DNA from: Mycobacterium sp. 1081908.1
GTDB taxonomy: Bacteria > Actinomycetota > Actinomycetes > Mycobacteriales > Mycobacteriaceae
NCBI RefSeq assembly: GCF_001673535.1
Contig: NZ_LZLY01000100.1
Location: 1 to 38,234 of the forward strand
Reading direction: 5' to 3'
Length of the DNA stretch: 38,234 bases
Below the pieces are notes generated by a model. The model had not been told where the DNA came from. It was given only the letters and a program-made list of their open reading frames with translations, and did no database searches. The position numbers and the translations under genes are program-made. This document shows positions 26,094 to 35,567 of this stretch, piece by piece. The stretch's first letter is position 1. Every line of letters starts with the position of its first letter.

Positions 26094-27776
26094 TCAGTTG
26101 ACCCCCGCGATGTGCAGCGCGGCGAGGTAGCCGAACGTCATCGCCGGCCCGATGGTGCCGCCCGGGCCGGGGTAGGTGTGGCCCATCACCGGGGCGCTGA
26201 CATTGCCCGCGGCGTAAAGGCCTTCGATGACGCTGCCGTCGTCGCGCAGCGCCCGGCCGTGCACGTCGGTGCGGATGCCGCCCTTGGTGCCCAGGTCCCC
26301 GGGCACCATCTTGGCGGCGTAGAACGGCGCGTGGCTGATCTCACCGAGGTTGGCGTTCGGCTTGTTGGTGGGGTCGCCGTAGTACCGGTCGTAGGCGCTC
26401 TCCCCGCGGTGGAAGTCCTCGTCGACGCCGGACCGCGCGAAACCGTTGAACCGCGCCACGGTTGCCGCGAACTCGGCCGGCGGAAGCCCCGCCTTCGAGG
26501 CCAGCTCCTCGAGGGTGTCGGCCTGGATGATCACGCCGGATTCCAGCCACTTGCGCGGGATGCGTTGGCCCGGTTGCAGTCCCGCGAAGATGTAGCGGTC
26601 GCGGTACTGCTGGTCGAACACGAGCCACGCCGGGATGTTCTCGCCCGGACCCGGACCCTGGCCGAATTCCCCGCCGTACATGTGGTGACAGGCCTCGACG
26701 TAGGGCATCGACTCGTTCATGAAGCGCTTGCCCGACATGTTGACGATGATCGAGCCCGGCGAGTTGCGTTCGGACAGCGCGAACCAGGGCGCGCCCACCA
26801 GCGGCACCGTCGGGCCCCACCAGGCGTCCTCCATCAGATCCAGTGCGGCGCCCAGCTTTTCGCCCGCGACAATGCCGTCGCCGGTATTGGCCTTGGCCCC
26901 GACGGTCCATTCGGTGGTGATGGGGGCCCGCTGGTACTTCACCCGCATCTGTTCGTTGTGTTCGAACCCGCCGCTGGCCAGGATCACGCCGCGGCGCGCC
27001 CGGATCAACTGTGGCTCGGCCGATTCCGATGCCGCCGTGTCGCGAACGTACACGCCCCGCACCACGCCGTCCTCGACGTAGAGGTCGGTGAGCGCGGTGT
27101 TGAGCCGCACGGGGACACCGGCGCGCTGCAGCCCGATGCGCAGCGGCCCGATCAGCGCCCTGCCCATGCCGACCAGGTTCTTGCCGGTCGCCTTGGCCCA
27201 CATGGTGCGCGCGCCCACCTTCAGGCTGCGCGCCACGCCCCGCGGATGCCGCTTCAGCTGGTTGAGCCGCACGTAGTCCTGCTGCATCACAACGACATTG
27301 AGCGGCACCTTGCCGTAGGCGGGCTCCAGCCCCGCCTCGTCGGCGCCGAGCTTGCGGGCGTTGAACGGCTTGGGCTCGATCGACCGCCCTTCCGCGCGGC
27401 CCCCGGGCGCCTCGGGGTAGTAGTCGGAGTAGCGCGGCACCCAGCACATTTTCAGTGGCGTGTGCTTCAGCACGAAGGACAGCATCTCGGGTCCGCGCTC
27501 GAGGTAGGTGTCGATGCGCTCCGGCTCGACGATGTCGCCGATGATTCCGTGCAGGTAGGTGCGGGCCGCCTCCGGCGTGTCCCGCACGCCGTCGCGCTTC
27601 AGCACCTCGTTGTTCGGAATCCAGACCCCGCCCCCGGATCGCGCGGTGGAGCCGCCGAAATGCGCGGCCTTCTCGATGACTACTGTCGAAAGGCCGCGGT
27701 GCGCGGCGGCAAGGGCGGCAACCATGCCGGCCCCGCCGCTCCCGACCACGACGACGTCGTACTCCTGCCCTGTCAT
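26094..27776 (-). CDS. kstD: 3-ketosteroid-delta1-dehydrogenase KstD
   Basis: This 560-residue FAD enzyme introduces the C1-C2 double bond into 3-ketosteroids, which together with KshA leads to ring B opening. The N-terminal dinucleotide-binding motif is VVVGSGGAGMVAALAAAHRG, then STARSGGGVWIPNN. The C-terminal FAD motif is LYAAGNVSAPVMGHTYPGPG. The ATG at 27776 was chosen over a GTG at 27785 because the latter would put three codons inside the KstR operator and adds residues not known in the family. The -10 element TAACGT is 7 nt from this ATG, so the mRNA is probably leaderless. Corresponds to Rv3537. Confidence 0.95.
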   Translation of the reverse strand: MTGQEYDVVVVGSGGAGMVAALAAAHRGLSTVVIEKAAHFGGSTARSGGGVWIPNNEVLKRDGVRDTPEAARTYLHGIIGDIVEPERIDTYLERGPEMLSFVLKHTPLKMCWVPRYSDYYPEAPGGRAEGRSIEPKPFNARKLGADEAGLEPAYGKVPLNVVVMQQDYVRLNQLKRHPRGVARSLKVGARTMWAKATGKNLVGMGRALIGPLRIGLQRAGVPVRLNTALTDLYVEDGVVRGVYVRDTAASESAEPQLIRARRGVILASGGFEHNEQMRVKYQRAPITTEWTVGAKANTGDGIVAGEKLGAALDLMEDAWWGPTVPLVGAPWFALSERNSPGSIIVNMSGKRFMNESMPYVEACHHMYGGEFGQGPGPGENIPAWLVFDQQYRDRYIFAGLQPGQRIPRKWLESGVIIQADTLEELASKAGLPPAEFAATVARFNGFARSGVDEDFHRGESAYDRYYGDPTNKPNANLGEISHAPFYAAKMVPGDLGTKGGIRTDVHGRALRDDGSVIEGLYAAGNVSAPVMGHTYPGPGGTIGPAMTFGYLAALHIAGVN

Positions 27777-27777
27777 G

Positions 27778-27791
27778 TAGAACACGTTATA
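27778..27791. promoter_or_regulatory. KstR operator (kstD/hsaE)
   Basis: TAGAACACGTTATA matches TnnAACnnGTTnnA. It ends one base before the kstD ATG, and on the minus strand its TAACGT (27784-27789) can serve as the kstD -10 element, so the operator covers the promoter itself. On the plus strand, TAGAAT (27790-27795) is a -10 candidate for hsaE. Confidence 0.92.
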
Positions 27792-27850
27792 GAATTGCCC
27801 GGGTTGGGCGCTACCGGCCCGGTCAAACGAACTAAGGGGACTTCCGGGAA

Positions 27851-28636
27851 ATGCTCAGTGTTGCGATCCGCGACGAGCTGGCCGCCGACCTGGCGCAAGC
27901 CGAGCGCAGCCGTGAGCCCATCACGCCCCTGACCGCCGCTTACCCGGACATCGACGTCGTCGACGCCTACGAGATTCAGCTGATCAACATCCGTCAGCGC
28001 GTCGCCGAGGGCGCCCGGGTGCTGGGCCACAAAGTGGGCCTGTCTTCGCTGGCGATGCAGCAGATGATGGGGGTCGACGAGCCGGACTACGGCCACCTGC
28101 TCGACGAGATGCAGGTGTTCGAGGACATCCCAGTCAAGGCGGGCCGCTACCTGTACCCGCGGGTCGAGGTGGAGGTCGGTTTCATCCTGTCCGACGACCT
28201 GCCCGGCGCCGGCTGCACCGAGGACGACGTGCTGGCGGCCACCGAGGCGCTGGTGCCGTCGATCGAGCTGATCGATACCCGCATCACCGACTGGAAGATC
28301 GCGCTGTGCGACACCATCGCCGACAACGCCTCCTCGGCGGGCTTCGTGCTCGGGGCGGCGAGGGTGTCGCCGGCCGACGTCGACGTCAAGGCGATCGACG
28401 CGGTCCTGACCCGCAACGGCGAGGTGATCGCCGAGGGTCGCAGCGATGCGGTGCTGGGCAACCCCGTCACCGCGGTCGCGTGGCTGTCCCGCAAGGTGGA
28501 AAGCTTCGGGGTGCGGCTGCGAAAAGGTGACATCGTCTTACCGGGATCGTGCACGCGGGCGATAGATGCACGCGCCGGCGACGAGTTCGTCGCCGACTTC
28601 ACGGGCCTCGGTTCGGTGCGTTTGTCGTTTGAATAG
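27851..28636 (+). CDS. hsaE: 2-hydroxypenta-2,4-dienoate-type hydratase HsaE
   Basis: This is a 261-residue hydratase of the fumarylacetoacetate-hydrolase-like superfamily (MhpD/TesE type). It hydrates 2-hydroxyhexa-2,4-dienoate, the ring A fragment of cholesterol, to 4-hydroxy-2-oxohexanoate. Family segments are GHKVGLSSLAMQQMMGVDEPDYG (about residues 57-79, over the metal-site region), VEVEVGFILSDDLPG and GNPVTAVAWL. The length equals M. tuberculosis Rv3536c. It is the first gene of hsaE-hsaG-hsaF, divergent from kstD across a KstR operator. Confidence 0.94.
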   Translation: MLSVAIRDELAADLAQAERSREPITPLTAAYPDIDVVDAYEIQLINIRQRVAEGARVLGHKVGLSSLAMQQMMGVDEPDYGHLLDEMQVFEDIPVKAGRYLYPRVEVEVGFILSDDLPGAGCTEDDVLAATEALVPSIELIDTRITDWKIALCDTIADNASSAGFVLGAARVSPADVDVKAIDAVLTRNGEVIAEGRSDAVLGNPVTAVAWLSRKVESFGVRLRKGDIVLPGSCTRAIDARAGDEFVADFTGLGSVRLSFE

Positions 28637-28686
28637 GCACGGATTAGTTTTGAATCAGTCGATTTAAAGCTTCGAAAAGGAGCATC

Positions 28687-29607
28687 ATGCCGTCCAAGGC
28701 GAGTGTGGCCATTGTCGGGTCGGGAAACATCAGCACCGACCTGCTCTACAAGCTTCTCCGGTCGGACTGGCTGGAACCGCGCTGGATGGTGGGCATCGAC
28801 CCGGAAAGCGAGGGCTTGGCGCGGGCCCGCAAGCTGGGTTTGGAGACCACCCACGAGGGGGTCGACTGGCTGCTGGCGCAGCCGGAGAAACCCGATCTGG
28901 TCTTCGAGGCGACCAGCGCCTACGTGCACCGGGACGCGGCGCCGAAATACGAAGCCGCCGGAATCCGGGCCATCGACCTGACGCCGGCCGCGGTGGGCCC
29001 GGCGGTGATCCCGCCGGCGAACCTGCGTGAGCACCTGGACGCGCCCAACGTCAACATGATCACCTGCGGTGGGCAGGCGACCATCCCGATCGTCTACGCC
29101 GTCTCTCGGGTGGTCGAGGTGCCGTACGCGGAGATCGTGGCTTCGGTGGCCTCGGTATCCGCGGGTCCGGGAACGCGCGCCAACATCGACGAGTTCACCA
29201 AGACCACCAGCAAGGGCGTCGAGACCATCGGCGGCGCCAAGCGCGGTAAGGCGATCATCATCCTGAACCCCGCCGACCCGCCAATGATCATGCGCGACAC
29301 CATCTTCTGCGCGATCCCCGAGGACGCCGACCGGGATGCCATCGCCAAGTCCATCCACGACGTCGTCGCCGAGGTGCAGACCTACGTGCCCGGGTACCGG
29401 CTGCTCAACGAGCCGCAGTTCGACGACCCGTCGCTCAACTCCGGCGGTCAGGCCCTGGTCACCACCTTCGTCGAGGTCGAGGGCGCCGGGGATTACCTGC
29501 CGCCCTACGCGGGCAACCTCGACATCATGACCGCGGCGGCCACCAAGGTCGGCGAGGAAATCGCCAAGGAATCCCTGTCGGCGACGGCGGGAGGAGCGCA
29601 AGCATGA
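28687..29607 (+). CDS. hsaG: Acylating acetaldehyde/propanal dehydrogenase HsaG
   Basis: This is a 306-residue NAD- and CoA-dependent dehydrogenase. It converts propanal, passed from the aldolase HsaF, to propionyl-CoA. The NAD-binding motif is [17 protein letters not shown] (about residues 7-23), and the catalytic cysteine is Cys127 in [16 protein letters not shown]. The ATG has a Shine-Dalgarno AAAAGGAG (about 28675-28682). The 50-bp gap after hsaE has no clear promoter. The stop overlaps the hsaF start by four bases, as expected for the channelling HsaF-HsaG complex. Corresponds to Rv3535c. Confidence 0.95.
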   Translation: MPSKASVAIVGSGNISTDLLYKLLRSDWLEPRWMVGIDPESEGLARARKLGLETTHEGVDWLLAQPEKPDLVFEATSAYVHRDAAPKYEAAGIRAIDLTPAAVGPAVIPPANLREHLDAPNVNMITCGGQATIPIVYAVSRVVEVPYAEIVASVASVSAGPGTRANIDEFTKTTSKGVETIGGAKRGKAIIILNPADPPMIMRDTIFCAIPEDADRDAIAKSIHDVVAEVQTYVPGYRLLNEPQFDDPSLNSGGQALVTTFVEVEGAGDYLPPYAGNLDIMTAAATKVGEEIAKESLSATAGGAQA

Positions 29608-30665
29608 GCATTCAGGACATCTTTTTCAACCCGATCTGGGATGTGCGGATGACCGACACCTCCCTGCGGGACGGGTCCCACCACAAGCGCCACCAGTTCA
29701 CCAAGGACGAGGTTGGTGCCATCGTGGCCGCCCTGGACGCCGCGGGCGTGCCCGTGATCGAGGTGACCCATGGCGACGGGCTGGGCGGCTCGAGCTTCAA
29801 CTACGGGTTCTCCAAGACACCCGAGCAGGAGCTGATCAAGCTCGCGGCCGAGACCGCCAAAGAGGCCAAGATCGCGTTCCTGATGCTGCCCGGGGTGGGC
29901 ACCAAGGAGGACATCAAGGAGGCGCAGGACAACGGCGGCTCGATCTGCCGGATCGCCACGCATTGCACCGAGGCCGACGTATCGATCCAGCATTTCGGGC
30001 TGGCCCGTGAGCTGGGCCTGGAAACCGTCGGCTTTTTGATGATGTCGCACACCATCCCGCCGGAGAAGCTGGCGGCGCAGGCGCGCATCATGGCCGACGC
30101 CGGATGCCAGTGCGTCTACGTGGTCGACTCGGCCGGGGCGCTGGTCCTCGAGGGAGTGCGCGACCGGGTGGCAGCGCTCGTCGCCGAATTGGGCGACGAC
30201 GCCCAGGTCGGCTTCCACGGCCACGAGAACCTCGGCCTGGGGGTGGCCAACTCGGTGGAGGCCGTCCGCGCCGGGGCCAAGCAGATCGACGGCTCCTGCC
30301 GCCGGTTCGGGGCCGGCGCGGGCAACGCGCCCGTCGAGGCCCTGATCGGGGTGTTCGACAAGATCGGCGTGAAGACCGGCATCGACTTCTTCGACATCGC
30401 CGACGCCGCCGAGGACGTCGTCCGCCCGGCCATGCCTGCCGAGTGCGTGCTCGACCGCAACGCCCTGATCATGGGGTACTCGGGCGTCTACTCCAGCTTC
30501 CTCAAGCACGCCGTCCGCCAAGCCGAGCGCTACGGCGTGCCCGCGCACGCGCTGCTGCACCGGGCCGGTCAGCGCAAGCTCATCGGCGGCCAGGAAGACC
30601 AGCTCATCGACATCGCCTTGGAGATCAAGCGCGAGCAGGAAAGCGGCGCGGTCGTCACGCATTAA
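29604..30665 (+). CDS. hsaF: 4-hydroxy-2-oxohexanoate aldolase HsaF
   Basis: This 353-residue DmpG-type aldolase splits 4-hydroxy-2-oxohexanoate to pyruvate and propanal. Metal and substrate residues are seen in the N-terminal [16 protein letters not shown] segment (Arg-Asp and the catalytic His region) and in [15 protein letters not shown] (about residues 197-211, two metal-binding His). The C-terminal domain (about 275-345), with [13 protein letters not shown] and [13 protein letters not shown], contacts HsaG. The ATG overlaps the hsaG stop. This completes ring A breakdown to central metabolites. Corresponds to Rv3534c. Confidence 0.95.
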   Translation: MSIQDIFFNPIWDVRMTDTSLRDGSHHKRHQFTKDEVGAIVAALDAAGVPVIEVTHGDGLGGSSFNYGFSKTPEQELIKLAAETAKEAKIAFLMLPGVGTKEDIKEAQDNGGSICRIATHCTEADVSIQHFGLARELGLETVGFLMMSHTIPPEKLAAQARIMADAGCQCVYVVDSAGALVLEGVRDRVAALVAELGDDAQVGFHGHENLGLGVANSVEAVRAGAKQIDGSCRRFGAGAGNAPVEALIGVFDKIGVKTGIDFFDIADAAEDVVRPAMPAECVLDRNALIMGYSGVYSSFLKHAVRQAERYGVPAHALLHRAGQRKLIGGQEDQLIDIALEIKREQESGAVVTH

Positions 30666-30792
30666 GGGTGGGCGGTCTGGTCTGCGCCGCCTGCCCCCGG
30701 CTCTAGAATTATTTGAATCTGACGGAAGCCGGTAAGCCTCCGTCGGCATTGGCTTAGCGTTAGATCGACGGCACGTATCGCTAGGGGATGTT

Positions 30793-32007
30793 GTGAGCTT
30801 CTTTGGTTTGCCACCGGAGATCAATTCGCTGCTGATGTACTCGGGCGCCGGTTCGGGTCCGATGCTGGAGGCGGCGGCGGCCTGGAACGGGCTGGCGTCC
30901 GAGTTGTCGTCCGCCGCCCAGTCGTTCGCGTCGGTCACGTCGACGTTGGCCAGCCAGGCGTGGCAGGGTGCGGCCGCGCAGGCGATGGCGGCCGCGGCGG
31001 CCCCGTACGCCGGGTGGTTGAACGCGGCGGCGTCGCAGGCCGCCGGGGCGGCGGCCCAAGCGCAGGCGGTCGTCAGCGCGTTCGAGTCGGCGCTCGCGGC
31101 GACGGTGCATCCATTGGAGGTGGAGGCCAACCGCAACGGCTTGGTCAACTTGGTGATGAGCAATCTGTTCGGGCAGAACTGGCCCGCGATCGCCGAGACC
31201 GAGTTCAACTACCTGGAGATGTGGGCCCAGGACGTCACCGCGATGGTGGGCTATCACGGCGGGGCGTCGGCGGCGGCCGGGCAATTGCTGTCGGGGCAGG
31301 CGAGCCTGCCGGCGATTCCGAGCCTGCCCGGGCTTGGCGGCATCGGCGCCGGCGGCTCGAGCCCGGCGGGCGGCACCGCCACTGCCGGCGCCGGCGCTGC
31401 GGGTGCCGCGGGCGGCGGAGGCGGCGGGGACGGCGCGGGCGGCGTGGCCGCGGGTAGCGCCGCTGCCGGCGGCGGCGGAGGCGACGGCGCCGGCGGTGCG
31501 GCCGCGGTCGGCGGTGGGAACGGCGGTTACGCGAGTGGTGTCGGCACCGCCGATCCCAATGCGGGCGTCGCGGCTACCGGCGGCGGCTACGTCGGCACCG
31601 GAGACGCGGGCGCGGCGAACGCCGCTGCCGTGAGTGGCGGTGGCGGTGGTGGCAGCGCCGGCATGCTCGGAGCCGGTGGTATGGGAGCGATGATGATGAT
31701 GTCGGCCGCGGCGTCGGCGTCGTCCAGCTCGTCGACCACAGCGTCGGCGCCGCCGATTCCGCCGGCTAAGGCCGCGGAGGAAACCGCGCCGGCTGCGCCT
31801 CCAGTGGAGCAAGCGGTGGCCGCGGAAGTAGAGGAAGCCATTCCGGTGGCCGCCACACCCCTCGGGACGACACAGGCCGCGGCCGGGCCGGCCGCGGAGA
31901 TCTCGGCGGCCAAACCGAAGGCCGCGGCGACAACGGGGGCCGGGGAGCGCGAGCGCGTGGCGCTGGCACTCGACGACGAGCCGGAGCGGGAAGCCCGGGC
32001 CAACTAA
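30793..32007 (+). CDS. PPE family protein with Gly/Ala-rich C-terminus (PPE62 position)
   Basis: This is a 404-residue PPE protein with a GTG start ([14 protein letters not shown]), PPE at residues 7-9 and AWQGAAA in the WxG loop. The PPE domain ends near residue 175. It is not an MPTR protein: residues 180-290 are Gly/Ala-rich ([14 protein letters not shown]), followed by a Met-Ser-rich stretch ([17 protein letters not shown]) and an Ala-Pro-Glu-rich tail ending EREARAN. It lies where M. tuberculosis has PPE62/PPE61, and PPE62 there is reported to help haem use. A -10-like TAGAAT at 30704-30709 would give a leader of about 75 nt. The next gene encodes a haemophore-like protein. The C-terminal class differs from PPE62, so orthology is doubtful. 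Confidence 0.9.
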   Translation: MSFFGLPPEINSLLMYSGAGSGPMLEAAAAWNGLASELSSAAQSFASVTSTLASQAWQGAAAQAMAAAAAPYAGWLNAAASQAAGAAAQAQAVVSAFESALAATVHPLEVEANRNGLVNLVMSNLFGQNWPAIAETEFNYLEMWAQDVTAMVGYHGGASAAAGQLLSGQASLPAIPSLPGLGGIGAGGSSPAGGTATAGAGAAGAAGGGGGGDGAGGVAAGSAAAGGGGGDGAGGAAAVGGGNGGYASGVGTADPNAGVAATGGGYVGTGDAGAANAAAVSGGGGGGSAGMLGAGGMGAMMMMSAAASASSSSSTTASAPPIPPAKAAEETAPAAPPVEQAVAAEVEEAIPVAATPLGTTQAAAGPAAEISAAKPKAAATTGAGERERVALALDDEPEREARAN

Positions 32008-32110
32008 ACCTTCGCCACGGCGGCCCGCTCCTTCGCGCCTCCGGAGCCGGTTCGCGCACGGACGCCGCGGGTAGTGTTGATCGCGACGTCTCTGGCAAAG
32101 GAGGGATCCG

Positions 32111-32410
32111 ATGACCGCGAAAACTCTCAGCCCTCTGCGGCGCGGATTGTGCGGCGTGGTGGCCGCCGGGGTACTGGGCGCCACCGCCCCGCTGGCGATC
32201 GCGTTGGCGCCGGCCAACGCCGATCCCCAATGCGATCAGACGGTTGGTCAGTCCATCGACTCGTACCTGACCCGGCATCCGGACGTGAAGCAGCAGTTGC
32301 AGGCCAAATCTCAGGCCGAGGGTGGTGGCGGCAACGTCATCGACTACCTGAATCGGCATCCCGACGTGCGGCAGCACCTGATCGACCTGTCCCAGCAGTG
32401 CGTGCCGTAG
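32111..32410 (+). CDS. Small secreted haemophore-like protein
   Basis: This is a 99-residue protein with a clear Sec signal peptide (RR at 10-11, hydrophobic core to about residue 33, cleavage after ANA at 37). The mature part of about 62 residues has two cysteines at its ends (41 and 97), likely a disulphide, and two copies of a YLxRHPDV unit (residues 52-59 and 79-86). This pattern resembles the mycobacterial haemophore/haem-binding (MHB) domain family. His56 and His83 are possible haem ligands, which is inference. The Shine-Dalgarno AAAGGAGGG is strong, and TAGTGT (32072-32077) is a possible -10. It follows a PPE gene by 103 bp. Confidence 0.75.
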   Translation: MTAKTLSPLRRGLCGVVAAGVLGATAPLAIALAPANADPQCDQTVGQSIDSYLTRHPDVKQQLQAKSQAEGGGGNVIDYLNRHPDVRQHLIDLSQQCVP

Positions 32411-32462
32411 TGAGCGGGTGTCGTCCGTAAACGTCGTCGGCGACGCGGGGGAACGTTCGCCA

Positions 32463-32492
32463 TTGACTAAAAAGTAGAACACGTTCTAGCGT
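32463..32492 (+). promoter_or_regulatory. Leaderless promoter of the Rv3531c-like gene
   Basis: TTGACT (32463-32468) and TAGCGT (32487-32492) form -35 and -10 elements with an 18-bp spacer. Six bases separate the -10 element from the GTG at 32499. The KstR operator occupies most of the spacer and the first two bases of the -10 element, the same arrangement as at fadA5. No Shine-Dalgarno sequence is present. Confidence 0.68.
32475..32488. promoter_or_regulatory. KstR operator (Rv3531c-Rv3530c-Rv3529c)
   Basis: TAGAACACGTTCTA fits the KstR consensus, and its halves are symmetrical except for the central GAACACGTTC core. It lies inside the promoter for the three-gene unit that follows. Confidence 0.92.
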
Positions 32493-32498
32493 CTAGGC

Positions 32499-33626
32499 GT
32501 GTTCTCTGATCCCCTCACCCAAGCGATCGCCGAAGCCGAGCAGCTGGTGGCCGCCGCGCCGTTCATCGAGACCGAAGCCGACCTGCTGGAAGGGCTGCAA
32601 TATCTGGCCGGCTGCGTCGCGGCATGTACGCACCTCGCCTTCGATTACGAGCGCGACCATCCGTTCCTGCAGTCGGGCACCGGGCCGTTCACCAAGATGG
32701 GCCTCGACAACCCCGACACCCTCTACTTCGGCACCCGGGTGCAGGCCAACCACGACTACGTCGTGACCGGCAAACGCGGGACCACCACCGACCTTAGTTT
32801 CCAGCTGCTCGGTGGCGAGTACACCGACGACAACGTGCCCGCCAGCCAGGCCGCGTTCGACGACCGCGAGCTCGACATCGCCGCGGACGGCAGCTTCGAG
32901 TGGCGGGTGCGGCCGAACAGCCCCGGCCAGTTGGTGATTCGCGAGGTATACGGCGACTGGGCGGCCCAGCGCGGCACGCTCACCATTTCCCGGCTGGACA
33001 CGGCTGGCACCGCGCCGCCGCCGCTGACCCGCCAGACCATCGAAAAGCGTTACGCCACAGCGGGCAAGCAGCTGGTGAACCGCGTCAAGACGTGGCTGCA
33101 GTTTCCGCAGTGGTTCTACCTCGACCTCCCGGTCAACACCATGGTTCCGCCGAGGCTGACCCCCGGCGGGCTGGCGACCCAGTACTCGTCGGTCGGGCAT
33201 TTCGACCTGCGGCCCGATCAGGCGCTAGTGATCACCATCCCGGTCTCGGACGCCCCCTATCTCGGCTTCCAGCTGGGCAGCCTGTGGTACATCTCGCTGG
33301 ACTACATCAACCACCAGACTTCGCTGAACAACACTCAGGCCCAGGCGGATCCGGACGGCAAGGTGCGCATCGTCGTTGCCGACCAGAACCCGGGAGTGAC
33401 CAACTGGGTTGAGACCCTCGGCCACCGGCGCGGCTTCCTCCAGTTCCGCTGGCAGCGGGTGTCGCGTGAGCTCACCGATGCCGACGGGCCCACCGTCGAG
33501 TTGGTCGACTTCGACGCAGTGCCGGCCGCGCTGCCGCACTTCGAGCACAATAAGATCTCCGAGGACCAGTGGCGCGAGCGAATCGCATTGCGCCAGCAGC
33601 AAATCGCGGCAAGGATGCTGGGATGA
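32499..33626 (+). CDS. DUF1214-like protein (Rv3531c-like)
   Basis: This is a 375-residue protein, the same length as M. tuberculosis Rv3531c as I recall. The central and C-terminal parts (YVVTGKRGTTTDLSFQLLGG, then LGFQLGSLWYISLDYIN, then SLNNTQAQADPDGKVRIVVA) look like the DUF1214 fold. No catalytic motif is evident. The function is unknown. KstR control and co-transcription with an SDR and a sulfotransferase-like gene link it to steroid metabolism. The GTG start follows the promoter by 6 nt. The stop overlaps the SDR start by four bases (ATGA). Confidence 0.88.
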   Translation: MFSDPLTQAIAEAEQLVAAAPFIETEADLLEGLQYLAGCVAACTHLAFDYERDHPFLQSGTGPFTKMGLDNPDTLYFGTRVQANHDYVVTGKRGTTTDLSFQLLGGEYTDDNVPASQAAFDDRELDIAADGSFEWRVRPNSPGQLVIREVYGDWAAQRGTLTISRLDTAGTAPPPLTRQTIEKRYATAGKQLVNRVKTWLQFPQWFYLDLPVNTMVPPRLTPGGLATQYSSVGHFDLRPDQALVITIPVSDAPYLGFQLGSLWYISLDYINHQTSLNNTQAQADPDGKVRIVVADQNPGVTNWVETLGHRRGFLQFRWQRVSRELTDADGPTVELVDFDAVPAALPHFEHNKISEDQWRERIALRQQQIAARMLG

Positions 33627-34411
33627 CGAGGTCAGGAATGCTCGAGGGAAAGGTCGTCGTCATCAGCGGCGTCGGGCCGGGGCTCGGCACCACGCTGGCG
33701 CACCGGTGCGCGCGTGACGGTGCCGACCTGGTGCTGGCGGCGCGCTCCCTCGACCGGCTGGAGGCGGTCGCCAAGCAAATCAACGACACCGGTCACAAGG
33801 CGTTGGCGGTGCGCGCCGACATCACCGACGACGAGGAGGTGGCCTACCTCGTCGAGACCACCATGGGCACCTACGGCAAGGTCGACGTGCTGGTCAACAA
33901 CGCGTTCCGGGTGCCGTCGATGAAGCCGTTGGCCGGCACGTCGTTTCAGCACATCCGCGACGCGATCGAGCTGAGCGCGCTGGGGGCGCTGCGCCTCATC
34001 CAGGCCTATACGCCGGCGCTGGAGAAGTCGTCGGGATCGGTCGTGAACGTCAACTCCATGGTGCTGCGGCACTCCCAGGCGAAATACGGCGCGTACAAGA
34101 TGGCGAAGTCCGCCCTGCTGGCCATGTCGCAGTCGCTGGCCACCGAACTCGGCGAGAAGGGAATCCGCGTCAATTCCGTTGCCCCGGGCTATATCTGGGG
34201 CGACACCTTGCAGAGCTACTTCGAGCATCAGGCCGGCAAGTACGGCACCACGGTAGACCAGATCTACCAGGCCACCGCCGCGAACTCCGACCTGAAGCGC
34301 CTGCCCACCGAGGACGAAGTGGCCTCGGCGATCCTTTTTCTCGCCAGCGATCTGTCCAGCGGCATCACCGGACAGACCCTGGACGTCAACTGCGGGGAGT
34401 ACCACACCTGA
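33623..34411 (+). CDS. Short-chain dehydrogenase/reductase (Rv3530c-like)
   Basis: This is a 262-residue classical SDR. The cofactor motif is SGVGPGLG (about residues 14-21), with an Arg after the second strand (AARSLDR) that suggests NADP preference. The catalytic Ser, Tyr and Lys are in NSMVLRHSQAKYGAYKMAKS. NNAF replaces the usual NNAG. The ATG at 33623 overlaps the previous stop; a start at 33638 (MLEGKVVV) is possible. It is encoded between the Rv3531c-like and sulfotransferase-like genes and shares their KstR operator. The substrate is not known and may be a hydroxysteroid. Confidence 0.9.
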   Translation: MTRSGMLEGKVVVISGVGPGLGTTLAHRCARDGADLVLAARSLDRLEAVAKQINDTGHKALAVRADITDDEEVAYLVETTMGTYGKVDVLVNNAFRVPSMKPLAGTSFQHIRDAIELSALGALRLIQAYTPALEKSSGSVVNVNSMVLRHSQAKYGAYKMAKSALLAMSQSLATELGEKGIRVNSVAPGYIWGDTLQSYFEHQAGKYGTTVDQIYQATAANSDLKRLPTEDEVASAILFLASDLSSGITGQTLDVNCGEYHT

Positions 34412-35556
34412 TGACCGACCGTACCGACGTCGGCACCGTCGACGAACTGCAGGCATCGGCCACCAAGCTGATCGGCCTCGATGACTTCGGGGCCGACGAC
34501 GACAACTATCGCGAGGCGCTCGAGGTGCTACTCGACTCCTACCGGCGCGAGGCGGACCTAACGGTGTTGGGCAGCAAGATGAATCGGTTCTTCCTGCGCG
34601 GCGCGCTGGTGGCCCGCCTGCTCTCCGAAGCCGCCTGGAAGCAATACCCCGAGCACGCCGACGTGGTGATCGAACGGCCGATCTTCGTGACCGGGCTGGT
34701 GCGCACCGGCACCACGGCGCTGCACCGGCTGCTCGGCGCCGACCCGGCGCATCAGGGCCTGCACATGTGGTTGGCGGAGTTCCCGCAGCCGCGCCCGCCC
34801 CGCGACGAGTGGGATGCGAACCCGTTCTATCGCCAGCTCGACGAACAATTCACCCGGCACCATGCGGAAAACCCGGGCTACACCGGCCTGCACTTCATGG
34901 CCGCATACGAGCTGGAGGAGTGCTGGCAGCTGCTGCGGCAGTCGCTGCATTCCGTGTCGTACGAGACCCTGTCGCACCTGCCCAGCTATTCAAAGTGGTT
35001 GTCGCAGCAGGACTGGACGCCGTCGTATCGTCGGCACCGCAAGAACCTCCAGCTGATCGGGCTCAACGACGCCGACAAGCGGTGGGTGCTGAAGAACCCC
35101 AGCCACCTCTTCGCGCTGGACGCCTTGATGGCCACCTATCCCGACGCGCTGGTGATCCAGACCCACCGGCCCGTCGAGACGATCATGGCCTCGATGTGCT
35201 CGCTGGCCCAGCACACGTCCGAGGGCTGGTCGGAGACGTTCGTCGGCGACCGGATCGGTGCCGACTCAATGGAAACCTGGTCGCGCGGGTTGGAGCGGTT
35301 CAACACCGCGCGCGCCAAATACGATCCGGCCCAGTTCTACGACGTCGACTATCGCGAGCTGATCGCCGACCCGCTGGGCACGGTGGCCGACATCTACCGG
35401 CACTTCGGACTGACGCTGACCGACGAGGCGCGGGCGGCGATGGAGAAGAGCCACGCCGCAAGCCAATCCGGCGAGCGGGCGCCCAAACACACGTATTCGC
35501 TCGCCGACTACGGCCTGACTGTCGAAGAAGTCAAGGAGCGGTTCGCGGGACTGTAG
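34411..35556 (+). CDS. Sulfotransferase family protein (Rv3529c-like)
   Basis: This is a 381-residue protein with a sulfotransferase P-loop for PAPS (FVTGLVRTGTTALHRLLG, about residues 92-109). The 3'-phosphate-binding region is in the later block VIQTHRPVETIMASMCSLAQH. The N-terminal 80 residues are helical and typical of the actinobacterial sulfotransferase family with Rv3529c. The ATG overlaps the SDR stop by 1 bp. It might sulfate a sterol hydroxyl group, but this is inference; the acceptor is unknown. It is convergent with the Rv3527-like gene, only 11 bp apart. Confidence 0.88.
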   Translation: MTDRTDVGTVDELQASATKLIGLDDFGADDDNYREALEVLLDSYRREADLTVLGSKMNRFFLRGALVARLLSEAAWKQYPEHADVVIERPIFVTGLVRTGTTALHRLLGADPAHQGLHMWLAEFPQPRPPRDEWDANPFYRQLDEQFTRHHAENPGYTGLHFMAAYELEECWQLLRQSLHSVSYETLSHLPSYSKWLSQQDWTPSYRRHRKNLQLIGLNDADKRWVLKNPSHLFALDALMATYPDALVIQTHRPVETIMASMCSLAQHTSEGWSETFVGDRIGADSMETWSRGLERFNTARAKYDPAQFYDVDYRELIADPLGTVADIYRHFGLTLTDEARAAMEKSHAASQSGERAPKHTYSLADYGLTVEEVKERFAGL

Positions 35557-35567
35557 GCCCGGGCGAG

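Noticed and set aside
26046..27932. 628-codon frame opposite kstD
   Set aside because: The real gene on the other strand is the full-length KstD with FAD motifs; the opposite frame has no family features and crosses the KstR operator.
30781..32217. 478-codon minus-strand frame opposite the PPE gene
   Set aside because: Arg/Gly-rich shadow of the Gly/Ala repeats, crossing into the haemophore gene signal peptide.
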